Shown here one piece after another: positions 10,601-21,368 of a DNA stretch of 64,000 bases. The stretch lies in the NCBI RefSeq assembly GCF_902806685.2, contig NC_048552.1:12923662-12987661 (forward strand). Reading direction: 5' to 3'. Every line of letters begins with the position of its first letter. Positions within the stretch are counted from its first letter, which is position 1. A model generated the notes under the pieces. It worked only from the letters and a program-made list of their open reading frames with translations. It did not search any database and was not told where the DNA came from. The DNA is from Maniola hyperantus (Eukaryota; Arthropoda; Insecta; Lepidoptera; Nymphalidae). The position numbers and the translations under genes are program-made.

Positions 10601-10797
10601 TTTTTGTGATATATAACCACGGTTCTCGGAATTTTTACTTGCACTATAAGGCCTACCGACCTGCAAAATTTCAGGATTCTAGGTCAACGGAAAGTACCCT
10701 TTAGGTTTTATTGATAGACAGACCGACAGACAGACAACAAAGTAACGTAACCCTATAGCGGTTTCTTTTTCCTTTTGAGGTACGGAACCCTAAAAAG
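10600..10797 (-). repeat. RepA copy, 5' half
   Basis: It shows attctaggtcaacggaaagt, cagaccgacagacagacaac and tgaggtacggaaccctaaaa, which is the RepA 5' half on the minus strand. Confidence 0.75.
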
Positions 10798-11089
10798 CAA
10801 CGATTCAACTCATAATAACTTTATTAATATCTTTATTTCCTCCAACAAGAAAAGCCTCGAAAGCCTAAACAATATTATATGATTATATATATACATCGTA
10901 ACTTTTTACGATATCCCTTGTATCGGTGCTCTCAGTTTAGCGAGCGTTATGACAGTATTATAACCTAAGAGCTGTAATAGGCGTATTATATAGCCTATAG
11001 GCAGTCTGCGATGCTTAATTAGGGTTGCCAACCGTACTATAATATATAATATTGTGCTACATTTTGTCTCTGCGTACTATATCCAATCC

Positions 11090-11345
11090 CAATCCAATCC
11101 ATCAGCCTGTTTGCGTCCACTGCTGGACATAGGCCTTTCCAAAAGCACGCCACCAAAACACGGTCCTCAGCCTTCCTCATCCACCCGCTCCCCACCACCT
11201 TACCGTAATTGGGAATAGCAGGGCTGCCGGGAACTGGGGGCCTTTGTCTGTTGGCGCTGCTCATTAGAAATAGTGCCCATACTGACCACGCTGGGCAGGC
11301 GGGGTGGTCAGCGCACGGCTGTAGGCCATTTGGGGTGTTAAGATG
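11090..11345 (-). mobile_element. LINE-like 3' end, second subfamily
   Basis: The phrase gtccactgctggacataggc is typical of LINE 3' tails and is related to the string at 590-615. Downstream is GC-rich sequence with ccttcctcatccacccgctc and a C-run near 11358-11372. Frames are broken. Confidence 0.5.
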
Positions 11346-11534
11346 TTAGTGCACCCCCTTACCTCCCCCCCCCCCTACTATATACTGTTGAACAAATATA
11401 TAGTACGCAAAATACTATACTATACTATATTTCAATTGGATTGATCGAGCATTCTTTTATACAACCAAAACCCCAAATTTTTTAAAAGAAAATGTGTCAC
11501 TTCCAAGCAAAACTGACCTCAAAGAAATATAAAA

Positions 11535-11690
11535 ATAAAGAATATTAGCCAAGTTAATTGCTGACTAATATTCCCCTTTTCCCTCCAATCAAGCGTAAAG
11601 CTTGTGCTAGGAGTAGGTACGACAATAGTGCAACAGGTGGGGTTTGAACCGGCGACCTTTCGGTTTTCAGTCCACTCTTTCACACCTCAG
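11535..11690 (-). mobile_element. SINE-E (tRNA-derived)
   Basis: The minus-strand copy carries the complement of ggtttgaaccggcgaccttt and gctaggagtaggtacgacaa. It matches 13164-13345 (-) and 19130-19320 (+). Confidence 0.7.
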
Positions 11691-11694
11691 CAAC

Positions 11695-11722
11695 AGAATG
11701 AATGAATGAATGAATGAATTAT
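11695..11722. repeat. (GAAT)n microsatellite
   Basis: A perfect tetramer run, gaatgaatgaatgaatgaat, followed by tatttattcaataaa. Confidence 0.85.
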
Positions 11723-12187
11723 TTATTCAATAAAATGCAGGTACAATAGGTTGAAACAATGTCTGATGAGCCTTATACATTTTACCGTAACTGGTGGTAA
11801 CAGGCAGAGAAAGAAAGTTATTAAAAAAGTATGTTAATTCGTGCCTAATTTATTAAAAAAAAGTAAGGCAAAAAATTAGCAAACAAAATTACCCGCCTGA
11901 GATATTACAAAGTTTGGACACCCGACAGCCCCAGAATGGGGCTAAACATATTTTATCCCCTTTTCTGACAGTTACCCCGGGAATTTTTCTCCAGTTTTCC
12001 CCCGCAAAAATGTGATAAATAATTCTGGGTATACGGGTCTCTTTATTTATGTAGGCGGCTAGGCTTTATGTATTAAGTGTTAAGATGATACAGATCACTG
12101 TAAAAACTGGTTGGGATAAACATATTTACACATTTTGGGTAGAATTCTAACTATATTTACTTACATGATAAATTCAGTTTTATATTT

Positions 12188-12410
12188 ACATTAGCTTATG
12201 CTCGCAACTTCGTCCGCGTGGACTACACCAAACCGCTATTTCACCCCCTTAGGGGTTGAATTTTCAGAAATCCTCTTTTAGCGGATGCTTACATCATAAT
12301 AGCTATCTGCATGCCAAATTTCACCCCGATCCGTCCAGTAGTTTAAGCTGTGCGTTGATAGATCAGTCAGTCAGTCACCTTTTCCTTTTATATTATATTT
12401 AGATTTAGAT
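12188..12410 (+). repeat. RepD2 copy
   Basis: The sequence ttatgctcgcaacttcgtcc ... taatagctatctgcatgcca ... gatagatcagtcagtcagtc. Near full-length. Confidence 0.75.
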
Positions 12411-12617
12411 CTCTAAAAAACAACTAAAAATTGGTAGGTATAGGTAGTCTGATTAACATGGCTATAAAAGCATATAAAAGTAACAATACTGTATGTCAGT
12501 TCTATTGAAGACCTTCTATAACAGCCTCAATAGACACAATGACAACCCAAAACAGAACAACTTGGAAAAATATGGTTAGAAGAGACGATCCCAACCAACA
12601 TGGGCAATGTTTATCAG

Positions 12618-12828
12618 TACCCTTATTATAAATGCGACAGTGTGTTTGTTGGTCCTTCAATCACTTCGCAACGGTGCAACGGATTGACGTGATTTTTTGC
12701 ATAGGTAGGTATAGATTAAGACCTGAAGAATGACATAGGCAAATTTTTATCCCGGATAGTCAAAAAGTTCCCACGGGATTTTTAAAAACCTAATTCCACG
12801 CGGACGAAGTCGCGGGCATCAGCTAGTA
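12618..12828 (-). repeat. RepD1 copy
   Basis: Minus strand, ending ttccacgcggacgaagtcgc gggcatcagctagt. The interior has ttcaatcacttcgcaacggt. Confidence 0.7.
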
Positions 12829-13163
12829 GGTATATACTCCAAAACATCAATTGAAACTTTTCAAAAACAACAAACATTAGAATTGCAAAAGATAAAGCTT
12901 GGGGTGCAATTTTCCCCGACCTCGCAAATTACCAGCAACAATACAAAAGAGAAACGACTGGAATTCTCCCACCGAGGCGTACAATAGATAACGTATGGAA
13001 CTACGCTATAGATTTGAGCAACTGCAACGTTTTTGCGTAAATATTTTTTAAAATTATTTTTATTTTAGTTTATTTTAGTTATATCTCTACTCTGTACCGC
13101 TGTAAGTTGAATTATTTGTTGCTATTATTCATTTCATTATATATATATATATATTTTTTTTTA

Positions 13164-13345
13164 AAGAATATTAGCCATATCAAATGACTAATATTCCCCT
13201 TTCCTCTCCAACTAAGCGTCAGGCTTGTGCTAGGAGTAGGTACGACAATAGTGCAACGGGTGGGGTTTGAACTTTGAACCGTCGACCTTTCGGTTTTCAG
13301 TCCACTCCTTTACCGGTTGAGCTATTGAGGTTCACATTCTGTTAG
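13164..13345 (-). mobile_element. SINE-E (tRNA-derived)
   Basis: The copy carries gctaggagtaggtacgacaa, cgtcgacctttcggttttca and accggttgagctattgagg on the shown strand. On the minus strand this is the tRNA-like head. Confidence 0.75.
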
Positions 13346-13494
13346 TATTTATAAACTTAGGTATATTTTTCAAGTTCTTTAGGTTAGGTTATTTTATTGT
13401 ACGACTTGTTTTGCAATGCTCGTTGTGACTGCCCGTAAATTGAGTTACACGAGACCTATAGAACTCAAAATAAAAATAAAGTAAAATGCTAATA

Positions 13495-13926
13495 TTCTAC
13501 AATCTAAATGCGAAAGTGTACTGTCTGTTATCTACTTATTCACGGCCAATCCTTGTAACCGATTTGGATAAAACTTACTACAGGATATAGCTTGCATTCC
13601 GGAGAGAGATATAGGCTACTTTAAACGACCTCCCTGGCGCAGTGGAAAGCGCTGTGGTATTTTTGTTAGTGGGAGGTCCCCACACACACAAAAAATCATT
13701 AAAAAAGTGTTTTGATCAAATAACTAGTATTTTCAACGTATAAAGTAAGATTACCATACCAAGTGGGGTATCATATGAGAGGTCTTTACCTGTACATTCT
13801 AAAATATATTTTGATTTATTTTTATGCATAATAGTTTTTGAGTTATCGTGCAAAATGACGATAAAATACGACTGTAGTACGGAACCCTTGGTGTGCGTGC
13901 CTGATTCGCACTTGGCCGGTTTTTTG
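13495..13926. repeat. mosaic of RepD1, SINE-C and RepA pieces
   Basis: A RepD1 piece (minus, 13495-13623) is cut by a SINE-C head (gacctccctggcgcagtgg, 13624-13682). That is followed by a RepA 3' part (plus, 13690-13926) with tcatatgagaggtcttta and gattcgcacttggccggttt. Confidence 0.6.
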
Positions 13927-14293
13927 TAAACATAAACTACATAATAAAATGAAAAAATCTAAATCTCTCAACGAGGTGACAATGGGGTATGGAGTATTTT
14001 CTCTCGCGAGATATTTTCGTGAAAACATTTCCCAGTAATTTTCACTGGAGCGCCTCTAAAAATGATTTTTAGCACAAAATAGTTGAAGCGAGTGTAAAAA
14101 ATGAACTGCGTGATGAAACTCGAATGAAACGAAACGAAAGAGCTAGTTTCAGATTATTCTCTTTTGTATCAGATTTGCACTTTACATATTTTTACAGTTT
14201 TTACTTGTAATTTTTCTTTTTTTACCAATACTGATATAAATATGAGTAGGTTGTTTTTACTCTGCCCTTTCTAGACTGTCTGTAATTATCTGT

Positions 14294-14507
14294 TACTAGC
14301 TTATGCTCGCGATTTTGTCCGTGTGGACTACACAAATTTCAAACCCCTATTCCACCCCCTGAGAGGTTGAATTTTCAAAAATCCTTTCGTAGCAGATGCC
14401 TACGTCATAATAGCTATCTGCATGCTAAATTTCAGTCCGATCCGTCCAGTAGTTTGAGCTGTGCGTTGATAGATCAGTCAGTCAGTCAGTCACCTTTGCC
14501 TTTAATT
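14294..14507 (+). repeat. RepD2 copy
   Basis: Starts ctagcttatgctcgcgattt; contains taatagctatctgcatgcta; ends in gatcagtcagtcagtcagtc. Confidence 0.75.
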
Positions 14508-14604
14508 TTACCACTTCACTTTGCCTAAGTTACAATATAGTCTAGTGCTGGAGAAAACGTAGAAAGTAAATTTAAAAATCTAACTAAGATAACTGAGATT
14601 ACGC

Positions 14605-14700
14605 CTTGGCCCTTACATACCTCTTCCAAGTTATCACGCATCATCACTTACCACCAAGTGAGATTGCAGTTCAATGCTAATTTATCTAAATTGAAAAAAG
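14605..14700 (+). mobile_element. SINE-C 3' end
   Basis: It contains gcatcatcacttaccaccaa and gtgagattgcagttcaatgc, the 3' landmarks of SINE-C. Confidence 0.6.
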
Positions 14701-15119
14701 TTAATAAAATTAATGGTTTTAGAAAGTTGTGGTGTTTAAAAGTGTTCCGAGTGAACAAAGGAATAAGTAAAGCAATTTATTGTGAAGGCATTATGTGAGC
14801 TCGTTCTCGCTCGGCTTGGTACGTACTTGGAGATATTTGTTGTTGAAGTGTTAATCAAATCGTCTGCGAATGCCGCTGTTTATGCCGAGAGCATCCGCCG
14901 CTCCAACTTTAAGTGGAGCTCGATGATGAGCCTTCAAGCATTTCCATTGATAGCTTAAAGTTACTATAGTTAAGTTAAATAGAGTCTTGCATGGACTGTA
15001 GTAAAAAAATGACGTGATTTGACAACCATCCTCGTACTTCAAGGAATATTATAAAAAAAGAATTTGCGAAATTGGTTCAGCTGTTCTCGAGATTTGCGCT
15101 TAGCAACACATTCAGCGAT

Positions 15120-15345
15120 TCATCCATACTAATATTATAAATGCGAAAGTGAGTCTGTCTGTCTGTCTGCTAGCTTTTAACGGCTCAACCGTTCAACCGA
15201 TTTTGACGAAATTTGGTACAGAGTTAGCTTGCAACCCGGGGAAGGACATAGGCTAGGTACTTTTTATCCCGGAAAATTTAGGAGTTCCCACAGGATTTTT
15301 AAAAACCCAAATCCACGCGTACGAAGTCGCGGGCATCAGCTAGTT
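15120..15345 (-). repeat. RepD1 copy
   Basis: Reads aatattataaatgcgaaagt ... ccgattttgacgaaatttgg ... gtcgcgggcatcagctagtt; a full-length minus-strand copy. Confidence 0.8.
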
Positions 15346-16044
15346 TTTATATATATTAGAAAAAAAATTATCAACGTCACGCTGTACGGAGTGATTAATG
15401 ACGTCACAAGGCATAAAAGCAGGCAGGTAGGTAGGTCTTATTGCAGACATTCGGGGAAAAATCTCAAACATATTGCCGCAGAAATTACACTATTTTCTCC
15501 ACTCAAGTGAAGCAATGACATCATCACAACTAGAAAAATCCACTTTTCACAGTTTTTCTAAATTCCCCTTAGATGACAATCATCTGTTATGGAAACTAAT
15601 AACGGACGGGCTTGAATAAAAAAAACCTATTCATTTAGATTGCAACTTGAAGATACTCAAGTAATGCGTTATTAAAGCATATCTTATTAGTTTGCGTCAA
15701 AGAAAATGTCTTTTAAATTAAAATCTAAAGAATTTTTCTAATTTAAAGAATATTAAAAAAAATTAATTAGTACCTTCACGTGAAAGCCAGCTCTTTCATA
15801 AATGTAACACAATTTTCAAGATAAGAAATGAAGTAAAGTAACTTGAGTGCTGTGTTATTTTCTTACAAGAGTAAACAAGCAACAAAGGGACTTTAATTGT
15901 AATACCGCTGGAAGGTCAGGGTTGACACTACCAGGATATTTTTTTTAAATAAAATAAAATAATTTAAAATTTCTAAAACATGGATAAGTGTAACTTAGAA
16001 TAATGGTGTAGCAAAATACATGTTTACCTTAATGTAGGCATGCG

Positions 16045-16275
16045 TTATATCTAAATATATAAAAGGAAAAGGTGGGTGACTGACTGACTGACTGATCTAT
16101 CAACGCACAGCTTAAACTACCTGACGAATTAGGCTGAAATTTGGCATGCAGATATAGCTATTATGACGTAGGCATCCGCTAAGAAAGGATTTTTGAAAAT
16201 TCAACCCTTAAAGGGGTGAAATAGGGCTTTGAAATTTGTGTAGTGCACACGGACGAAGTCGCGAGCATAAGCTAG
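16045..16275 (-). repeat. RepD2 copy
   Basis: Reads aaatatataaaaggaaaagg ... gctattatgacgtaggcatc ... gaagtcgcgagcataagcta; a full-length minus-strand copy. Confidence 0.8.
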
Positions 16276-16884
16276 TTGCCTTATAAAACTAGAGTTTATT
16301 ACATAGTGATTTTTTAAAACATTCAAGTTCTTCAAATCACAATTATTATTCCGTCGGTCTAATTAAACATACTGATTAAAAACAGTATAGTTCTTAATCT
16401 AAGCGTATGATGTCAAATGTATTTTTCAAAAAGATCAGAATCACGGTATTTAATGTTTTTAGAAAACGTATCCAAGCGGTCTAATCTAAACAAGTGGAAA
16501 CTATTTTTTTTGTCTAAAAGACGAACCTCAAAACATACATTATTCAAATAGACCTTCACAAGCATAAGGCGGTCTATTGTCAGTCTCTATTGAATCTGCC
16601 ACGCCCATTTCCCAACCCATGTCACTTGACAGAAAGTGCCAACCCTAATGAAGGTCGCTCAAGGACGTTAAAATTTCCTTCACTCCGTGTTAGGAGTGGG
16701 AGATCTACATTAATTCAAGTGTTTGACGGCTTTCTTTGCCCTCTCCAAGTTTTATTCAAGTCTGCCAACTTACATACATTATTCAAACCAAAGTTCGCTT
16801 TCGCCCTTTGACTAATTTTGATTTGACTTCCACAAAGTCTTGTTAGGCTTTGTGTACGTTTTTTTTATTGTTATTTATTTATTA

Positions 16885-17020
16885 CTAGATGATGCCCGCG
16901 ACTTCGTTCGCGTAGATTTAGGTTTTTATAAATCCAGTTGGTTTTATAAAAACCTAAATCTACGCGATGTAATATCCTATCCAACTGTAATAATAAGTAT
17001 TGTATTACAGTTGGATAATA
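16885..17020. repeat. RepD1 head with two adjacent hairpins
   Basis: A RepD1 start (gatgatgcccgcgacttcgt) turns back on itself. The 24-bp arms at 16909-16932 and 16943-16966 are perfect complements (cgcgtagatttaggtttt and on). A second hairpin has 15-bp arms, tatccaactgtaata at 16978-16992 and its complement at 17003-17017. Confidence 0.85.
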
Positions 17021-17084
17021 AGACCTTTTGTCACCAATTGTTATCATCGCCTCAATTCATCGACAGATCATTACTGAGCACAGA

Positions 17085-17222
17085 TCGCCACACAAAATCC
17101 GAGTCCCAGGGAGCCGCTGGATTCAGGCGGCGCAAGACCGTGGCGTGTGGAAGTCCCTACAAGAGAGTAGACCTATTTCCAACAATGGATGTCTATCGTT
17201 TGATAATGATGATGATGATGAT
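17085..17222 (+). mobile_element. LINE fossil, last RT residues and tail
   Basis: The frame reads GSRWIQAAQDRGVWKSLQES, matching the C-terminal end of the LINE at 6725-7055. It ends gatgatgatgatgatt. Confidence 0.75.
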
Positions 17223-17764
17223 TAACTTAAGTGCTACATATGGTTGGAACAGGTTACCACTGTTGTTAACTGAAATGAATAATATAAAGCTCTGGACAAG
17301 TCACAGATAAATTCAACCTCTATTTTCTTTTGTATCTTGCTCAATTCTGCCTTTATTGCCTTTTGTATTTCGGGATAAACGACACAATTTGCGCCGCGAT
17401 AATGTCATTTGTTTTGGGGTCACGGCCGCCATCTTGTGATGTCACGCCAGAGGACAGTGGGCTTAGTATGAGATTTTACATCTCACCAACGCTGATAGAA
17501 TTCGAGAGGCAAAATAAATAACGTAAAATGGACCTTAAAGGTCTATAATTTAAGGTTAAAAATTCAATTCTACCGATTTTAATTTCGCAATGTTTCCGCT
17601 TTGAGAGCTGTTAGGACAAACTTGATCATTATATCAAGTCGTAATTTAAAAAATTTAAAACACGATGGCCTACCAAAAACGTACCTTTTTCCGCAAAATC
17701 TGTGAACTATAGCGGAACTACTGCGGAATTATTTCCGCACCGGATTTTCGTTTATATTCGTTTA

Positions 17765-17900
17765 TATTTTATTCATTTGCTTTCATGATAACATGAAACC
17801 CTGTTAGGGCATTGCAAAAGTTAGATATTTTGACAATAAATAAATAGTAAATATATAATTATTATACAATTAACAATTACGATTTTGATTGTTTAAAATT
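17765..17900 (-). repeat. RepG copy
   Basis: The sequence tattcatttgctttcatgat and gttagggcattgcaaaag is the reverse complement of the copy at 9085-9240. Confidence 0.65.
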
Positions 17901-18344
17901 CAAATTTGCGGATTTTAAAACGCACCGCAACTCATCGCACCATGGTGCGCGCTAGCTCTTAGGGATAAATTTTATATGCTTGAACTCTATACTCTAACGT
18001 TCGCGAGAAGTACAATCTCATACTAAGCCTGTGTTGTTACCTAAGCCATTATAGACGATATTTTTTGGAACTTGAGGGTCCGTTCTCTTGAGACAGCCGT
18101 CTGAAGGACCTACTTGTTTGGAAGACGATGTTCTTAGCATAAATATTTTACTTACTGAAAAATACTTTCATGGACTACAGCGTAAAGTACTTCTAGTAAT
18201 GATGCTCTTGGATCGTCTTTTTTTTTAGTTTTATGATAATGCCAGAGTTAGTAACTAGGGTGACGAAACTCTTGGTTTTATAGGCTAGGGGTGATGTGAA
18301 ATCATAAATGTACACAGTAGGTAATAATTCTTATTATGACATCA

Positions 18345-18700
18345 TCCATCCATACTAATATTATAAATGCGAAAGTGTGTCTGTCTGTCTGTGTGTCTGT
18401 CTGTCTGTCTTCTAGCTTTTCACGGCTCAACCGTTCAACCAATTTTGACGAAATTTGGTACAGAGATAGTGAGGTGTGGTGGCAAAGGGTATAATAATTT
18501 GTAGTACTACTAAACAGACTTGGTTTAAGGAAGGACGTGTGTATCATTTGGATCTCCTCCCCCATCGTGGGCACAACATAATAGCTTGCATCCCGAGGTA
18601 GGACATAGGCTACTTTTTATCCCGGAAAATTGAAGAGTTTCCACAGGATTTTTAAAAACCTAAATCCACGCGTACGAAGTTGCGGGCATCAGCTAGTAGA
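18345..18700 (-). repeat. RepD1 copy interrupted by a 111-bp insert
   Basis: RepD1 runs from aatattataaatgcgaaagt to cagagatag, stops at 18469, and resumes at 18581 with atagcttgcatcccgaggta. The uninterrupted copy at 6165 onward reads across this junction. Confidence 0.85.
18470..18580. mobile_element. 111-bp insert in RepD1, ATAG duplication
   Basis: The insert begins tgaggtgtggtggcaaaggg and ends gtgggcacaacata. ATAG occurs on both sides (18466-18469 and 18581-18584), while the uninterrupted family sequence has it once. No clear terminal inverted repeat is seen, so the class is unknown. Confidence 0.75.
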
Positions 18701-18709
18701 CAATCAGTG

Positions 18710-18850
18710 GCGTGCAGCTGATAGAGGCATAAACGCACTGCTTACCCTTATTGTAATAAATCAATGCTTATTTTTCATTAAAACCTGCCGGAAAATAAGT
18801 TCATACCTAAATGCATACCCTGGCTTTAAATCCTGTGCACGCCACTGTAG
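18710..18850 (+). repeat. RepI copy
   Basis: Shares gcataaacgcactgcttacc and cctgtgcacgccactgtaga with the copy at 3144-3287. Confidence 0.7.
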
Positions 18851-18924
18851 ACAATAATATAGTCGTTTCATAGCCTAGCGTCAAATGTAGGTAACTGTAA
18901 TGAAACGAGGCCCAGTAATGAAAT

Positions 18925-18970
18925 CACCAGTCCGAAAGGGCGTGGGTTCGAATCCCACCGCTGCCGCCAT
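18925..18970 (+). pseudogene. retroposed 3' half of tRNA-Leu, flanked by 10-bp direct repeats
   Basis: The 46-bp insert contains gtgggttcgaatcccaccgc followed by tgccgcca. This is the T arm, acceptor strand and a terminal CCA of a tRNA-Leu (AAG/UAG type), preceded by an anticodon-stem and variable-arm remnant (ccagtccgaaagggc). The direct repeats gtaatgaaat at 18915-18924 and 18971-18980 bracket it exactly. No 5' half is present, so it is not a functional tRNA gene. CCA is not genome-encoded in eukaryotic tRNA genes, so a mature tRNA-derived RNA is the likely source. The isotype is an inference from the 3' half only. Confidence 0.65.
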
Positions 18971-19129
18971 GTAATGAAATGAAGCTGGTTGACCAACAAC
19001 TGACTTTATTTTATAAGTACCTACATTTCCAATATAATTATTACACTACACTAACATTTGACGCCTACCAGTGTAGGTGAAGCCTTCACGTTTTTTTCTA
19101 ACTGTCGTGAACAGTGCCATGGCCGTAAA

Positions 19130-19320
19130 GTTTTTAATAGCCTCAATAGCTCAACCGGTAAAGGAGTGGACTGAAAACCGAAAGGTCGACGGTTCAAACC
19201 CCGCCCGTTGCACTATTGTCGTACCTACTCCTAGCACAAGCCTGACGCTTAGTTGGACAGGAAAGGGGAATATTAGTCATTTTAACATGGCTAATATTCT
19301 TTAAAAAAAAAAGAAAAAAA
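19130..19320 (+). mobile_element. SINE-E (tRNA-derived), full copy
   Basis: The head cctcaatagctcaaccggta is followed by ggtcgacggttcaaaccccg (B box) and ctactcctagcacaagcctg. The 3' end ggctaatattctttaaaaaa leads into an A-rich tail. It lies 80 bp before the next exon. Confidence 0.8.
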
Positions 19321-19401
19321 AATTACTGCAAATGAATATTTTAAACAAAAGCCTGAAGCAATATATTGATTGACGTCACTAAAAGTGGGTATTCTTTTCA
19401 G

Positions 19402-19574
19402 GAGAGAGACTCATCCAATACGCGTCCGAGAACCTCGTGACGGAGATCCTGATACACCCTCAGATGAACACGCTGATGCAGTGCATGAGGAACCTGCTCA
19501 GCTCGTTCACGCGCCACCGCCACCTGGTGCACGCGGGATACACCTTCGCCGGCAACGGCTCCTGGATCATGCAA
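19402..19574 (+). CDS. futsch: MAP1/Futsch internal exon
   Basis: The exon encodes about 58 residues: GERLIQYASENLVTEILIHP, then a segment with NTLMQCMRNLL and a Cys/His-containing stretch ending NGSWIMQ. It corresponds to the MAP1 N-terminal region that precedes the 'GSFSFQNF'-type motif of vertebrate MAP1B. The acceptor is attcttttcag (AG at 19400-19401) and the donor is GTGAGT at 19575. It is phase 1 on entry (completing the Gly codon from the exon at 8120) and phase 0 on exit. The exon is visibly more GC-rich than the surrounding intron, as expected for coding sequence, and carries no frame break. Confidence 0.9.
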
Positions 19575-19644
19575 GTGAGTACCACGTCCGAAGACATACC
19601 CTGACTCTCTTAAGTGCTCATCATCATCTCTCGAACCAATTCCA

Positions 19645-19765
19645 GCCATCAAGGCCGGCAACGCATTGGCGATTTCTCTGGTGCTGCAAATATTCACGGG
19701 CGACGGTATTCACTTAACATCAAGTCGACCTGCCTGCTCATTTGCTCGCTATTTTTATTCAAAAA
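19645..19765 (+). repeat. RepH copy
   Basis: Shares aaggccggcaacgcattggc and cgacctgcctgctcatttgc with the copy at 8735-8880. Confidence 0.65.
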
Positions 19766-20340
19766 AAATCAGCTGGCACCAATTTTCAGCTTTCAGTAGC
19801 TAGGCAGAAATTACACCTTAATTTTTTCTGGATCTCCAAGAACACTTTACCACTTGCTTTTACTGTGAAGGATAGCATCGTGAAGAAACCTGAGAGTTCT
19901 CCAAAAAAAAATTACCATAATAATTTGTACAATATAATGTTAGGCAATGGACTCGTCAAACATTTTTCTCGCTATTCACAAATGTATAATTCGTACAAAA
20001 TGAGTTACGATTTCAGGAACCGTACAGTTTTACCCGTAGAGTTAAAATGGCGCGTGAAAAGTCATTTTGTACAGACTATACCTACTCGTTTGCTATTTTC
20101 AACTGTTCGTTTTAAAATTAACATCAAAAATGTTAACGACAGGTGTTGTGACTGCAACGTGCCATAACATGCAATAACGCTACGCGAAACTCGTTACCGG
20201 AGTTTAATTTCCGGCCCGAGTCCGCCACGCTGCAACGCGACGTTAACCGGGGAAATTAAACGACATTGATTTATCCGGGAAACGGAAAACCCTCCTTTAT
20301 GGCTTTATGTAATACTTTTTATAGCTACAAATGTAGTCAC

Positions 20341-20425
20341 CATCATCATCAACACATCGCTGGCTCACTACTGATGGGTCTCTCAGAATGAAAAGGTTTT
20401 GGCCATAGTCCACCTCGCTGGCTTA
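20341..20425 (-). mobile_element. SINE-B fragment
   Basis: Minus-strand tail end: atcatcatcaacacatcgct, ctctcagaatgaaaaggttt. Truncated. Confidence 0.55.
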
Positions 20426-20514
20426 GCCCTAAAATACTTACTTTAAAGAAGTCAAAATATTTATTTCATGAAGGCTGGTTTGTGACTCTTAACTTATCGA
20501 CAGAATGAAGATAG

Positions 20515-20765
20515 ATTGGACGTCTTATAAGTGCGGTTCGATTCTCGACAAGGGCAGTTTGGAAATTTATAATCTCCGAATAATTCTCTCTGGTCTGGTC
20601 TGGTGAGAGGTTTCTGTCGTGGCTAGTTACCAACAAAGCCGTCCCGCCAAGTAATTTTTTTTTGTTACGGTACGTAAGCCGATAAGGGGTTCAATAAAAC
20701 TGCGATACCCCTTCCAAGTTATCCTACTTCCATCGTAGACTGCATCATCACTTACCATCAGATCG
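20515..20765 (+). mobile_element. SINE-C copy
   Basis: It has the B-box-like gcggttcgattctcg, cgtggctagttaccaacaaa and agactgcatcatcacttacc. It aligns over its length with the reverse complement of 27468-27690. Confidence 0.7.
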
Positions 20766-20854
20766 CGGAAAAAGGATTGATTAATTTCAGCGAAGTAATT
20801 GATGCGGAATTTTCATCTAGATTTATCTAGGCCTAAAGACCACTTTAATATTTT

Positions 20855-21100
20855 TCATCATCATCATCATGATCAACCCATCGCCGGCTCACTGCAGAGC
20901 ACGGGTCTCCTCTCAGAGTAAGAAGGGTTTGGCCATAGTCTACCACGCTGGCCATGTGCGGATTGGTAGACTTCACACACCTTTGAGAACACTATGGAGA
21001 ACTCTCAGGCATGCAGGTTTCCTCACTATGTTTTCCTTCACCGTTAAAGCAAGTGCGATTAGAAGGCGGACGTCCTAACCACTAGGCTATCACAGCTACT
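20855..21100 (-). mobile_element. SINE-B copy
   Basis: Reads catcatcatcatgatcaacc ... taaccactaggctatcacag on the shown strand. An internal deletion removes the B box. It lies just 40 bp from the next exon. Confidence 0.8.
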
Positions 21101-21142
21101 AAGTCTTACTCTTTTTACTACCATAAAAAAATGTTGTTCCAG

Positions 21143-21368
21143 GACGGGACATTCTCCCTATCGGATTTTTCTGACGCTTACCAAGAGAACGAAGTGCAGC
21201 GCGTGATCCGCGCGTACGAGAACTCCATCTCCATCGACATCCACTGCGCCACCGGCGGCGGGGAGTGGCACAAGCTGCCCGAGATGCCCTTCGTCAAGCA
21301 CTGCAAGATTAGGGTCAACCCCACGGACATACTCGACTCTGGCTCTCAAGCCATCAAGGACTTTATCG
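21143..21368 (+). CDS. futsch: MAP1/Futsch internal exon
   Basis: The exon encodes 75 codons plus one base. It begins DGTFSLSDFSDAYQENEVQR and ends near DSGSQAIKDFI. The start aligns with the MAP1 motif that in vertebrate MAP1B reads similarly around SFSFQNF, so the exon belongs to the conserved N-terminal domain. The acceptor is ttgttccag (AG at 21141-21142) and the donor is GTGAGT at 21369. Entry is phase 0, matching the exon at 19574, and exit is phase 1. No stop or frameshift is seen. Part of the middle (a GGGEW stretch) looks lineage-specific, and I cannot assign it a role. Confidence 0.92.

Larger units (their letters stand above)
8219..19401 (+). other. intron, 11.2 kb
   Basis: The donor is GTATGT and the acceptor cag. 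It contains the LINE, SINE, MITE and Rep copies listed. I see no feature at 8900-9080, 9880-10200, 10800-11085, 11345-11530, 11770-12185, 12830-13130, 13930-14290, 14700-15115, 15350-16040, 16275-16880, 17225-17760 or 17905-18340, beyond AT-rich sequence and short simple runs such as the AT repeat near 13138-13155. Confidence 0.85.
19575..21142 (+). other. intron, 1.6 kb
   Basis: Canonical GTGAGT...CAG. It contains RepH, SINE-C and SINE-B pieces. At 19993-20085 the pair gtacaaaatgagtta / tcattttgtac with gttaaaatggcgcgtg resembles MITE-5, but is diverged. Nothing else is recognised at 20090-20335. Confidence 0.85.

Noticed and set aside
16840..17310. 156-codon + frame spanning 16840-17310
   Set aside because: It runs through a RepD1 fold-back and a LINE tail; the frame is accidental.
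19742..20167. 141-codon + frame in the intron after the exon at 19402
   Set aside because: It crosses an A-rich tail and a MITE-like palindrome with no recognisable protein motif.
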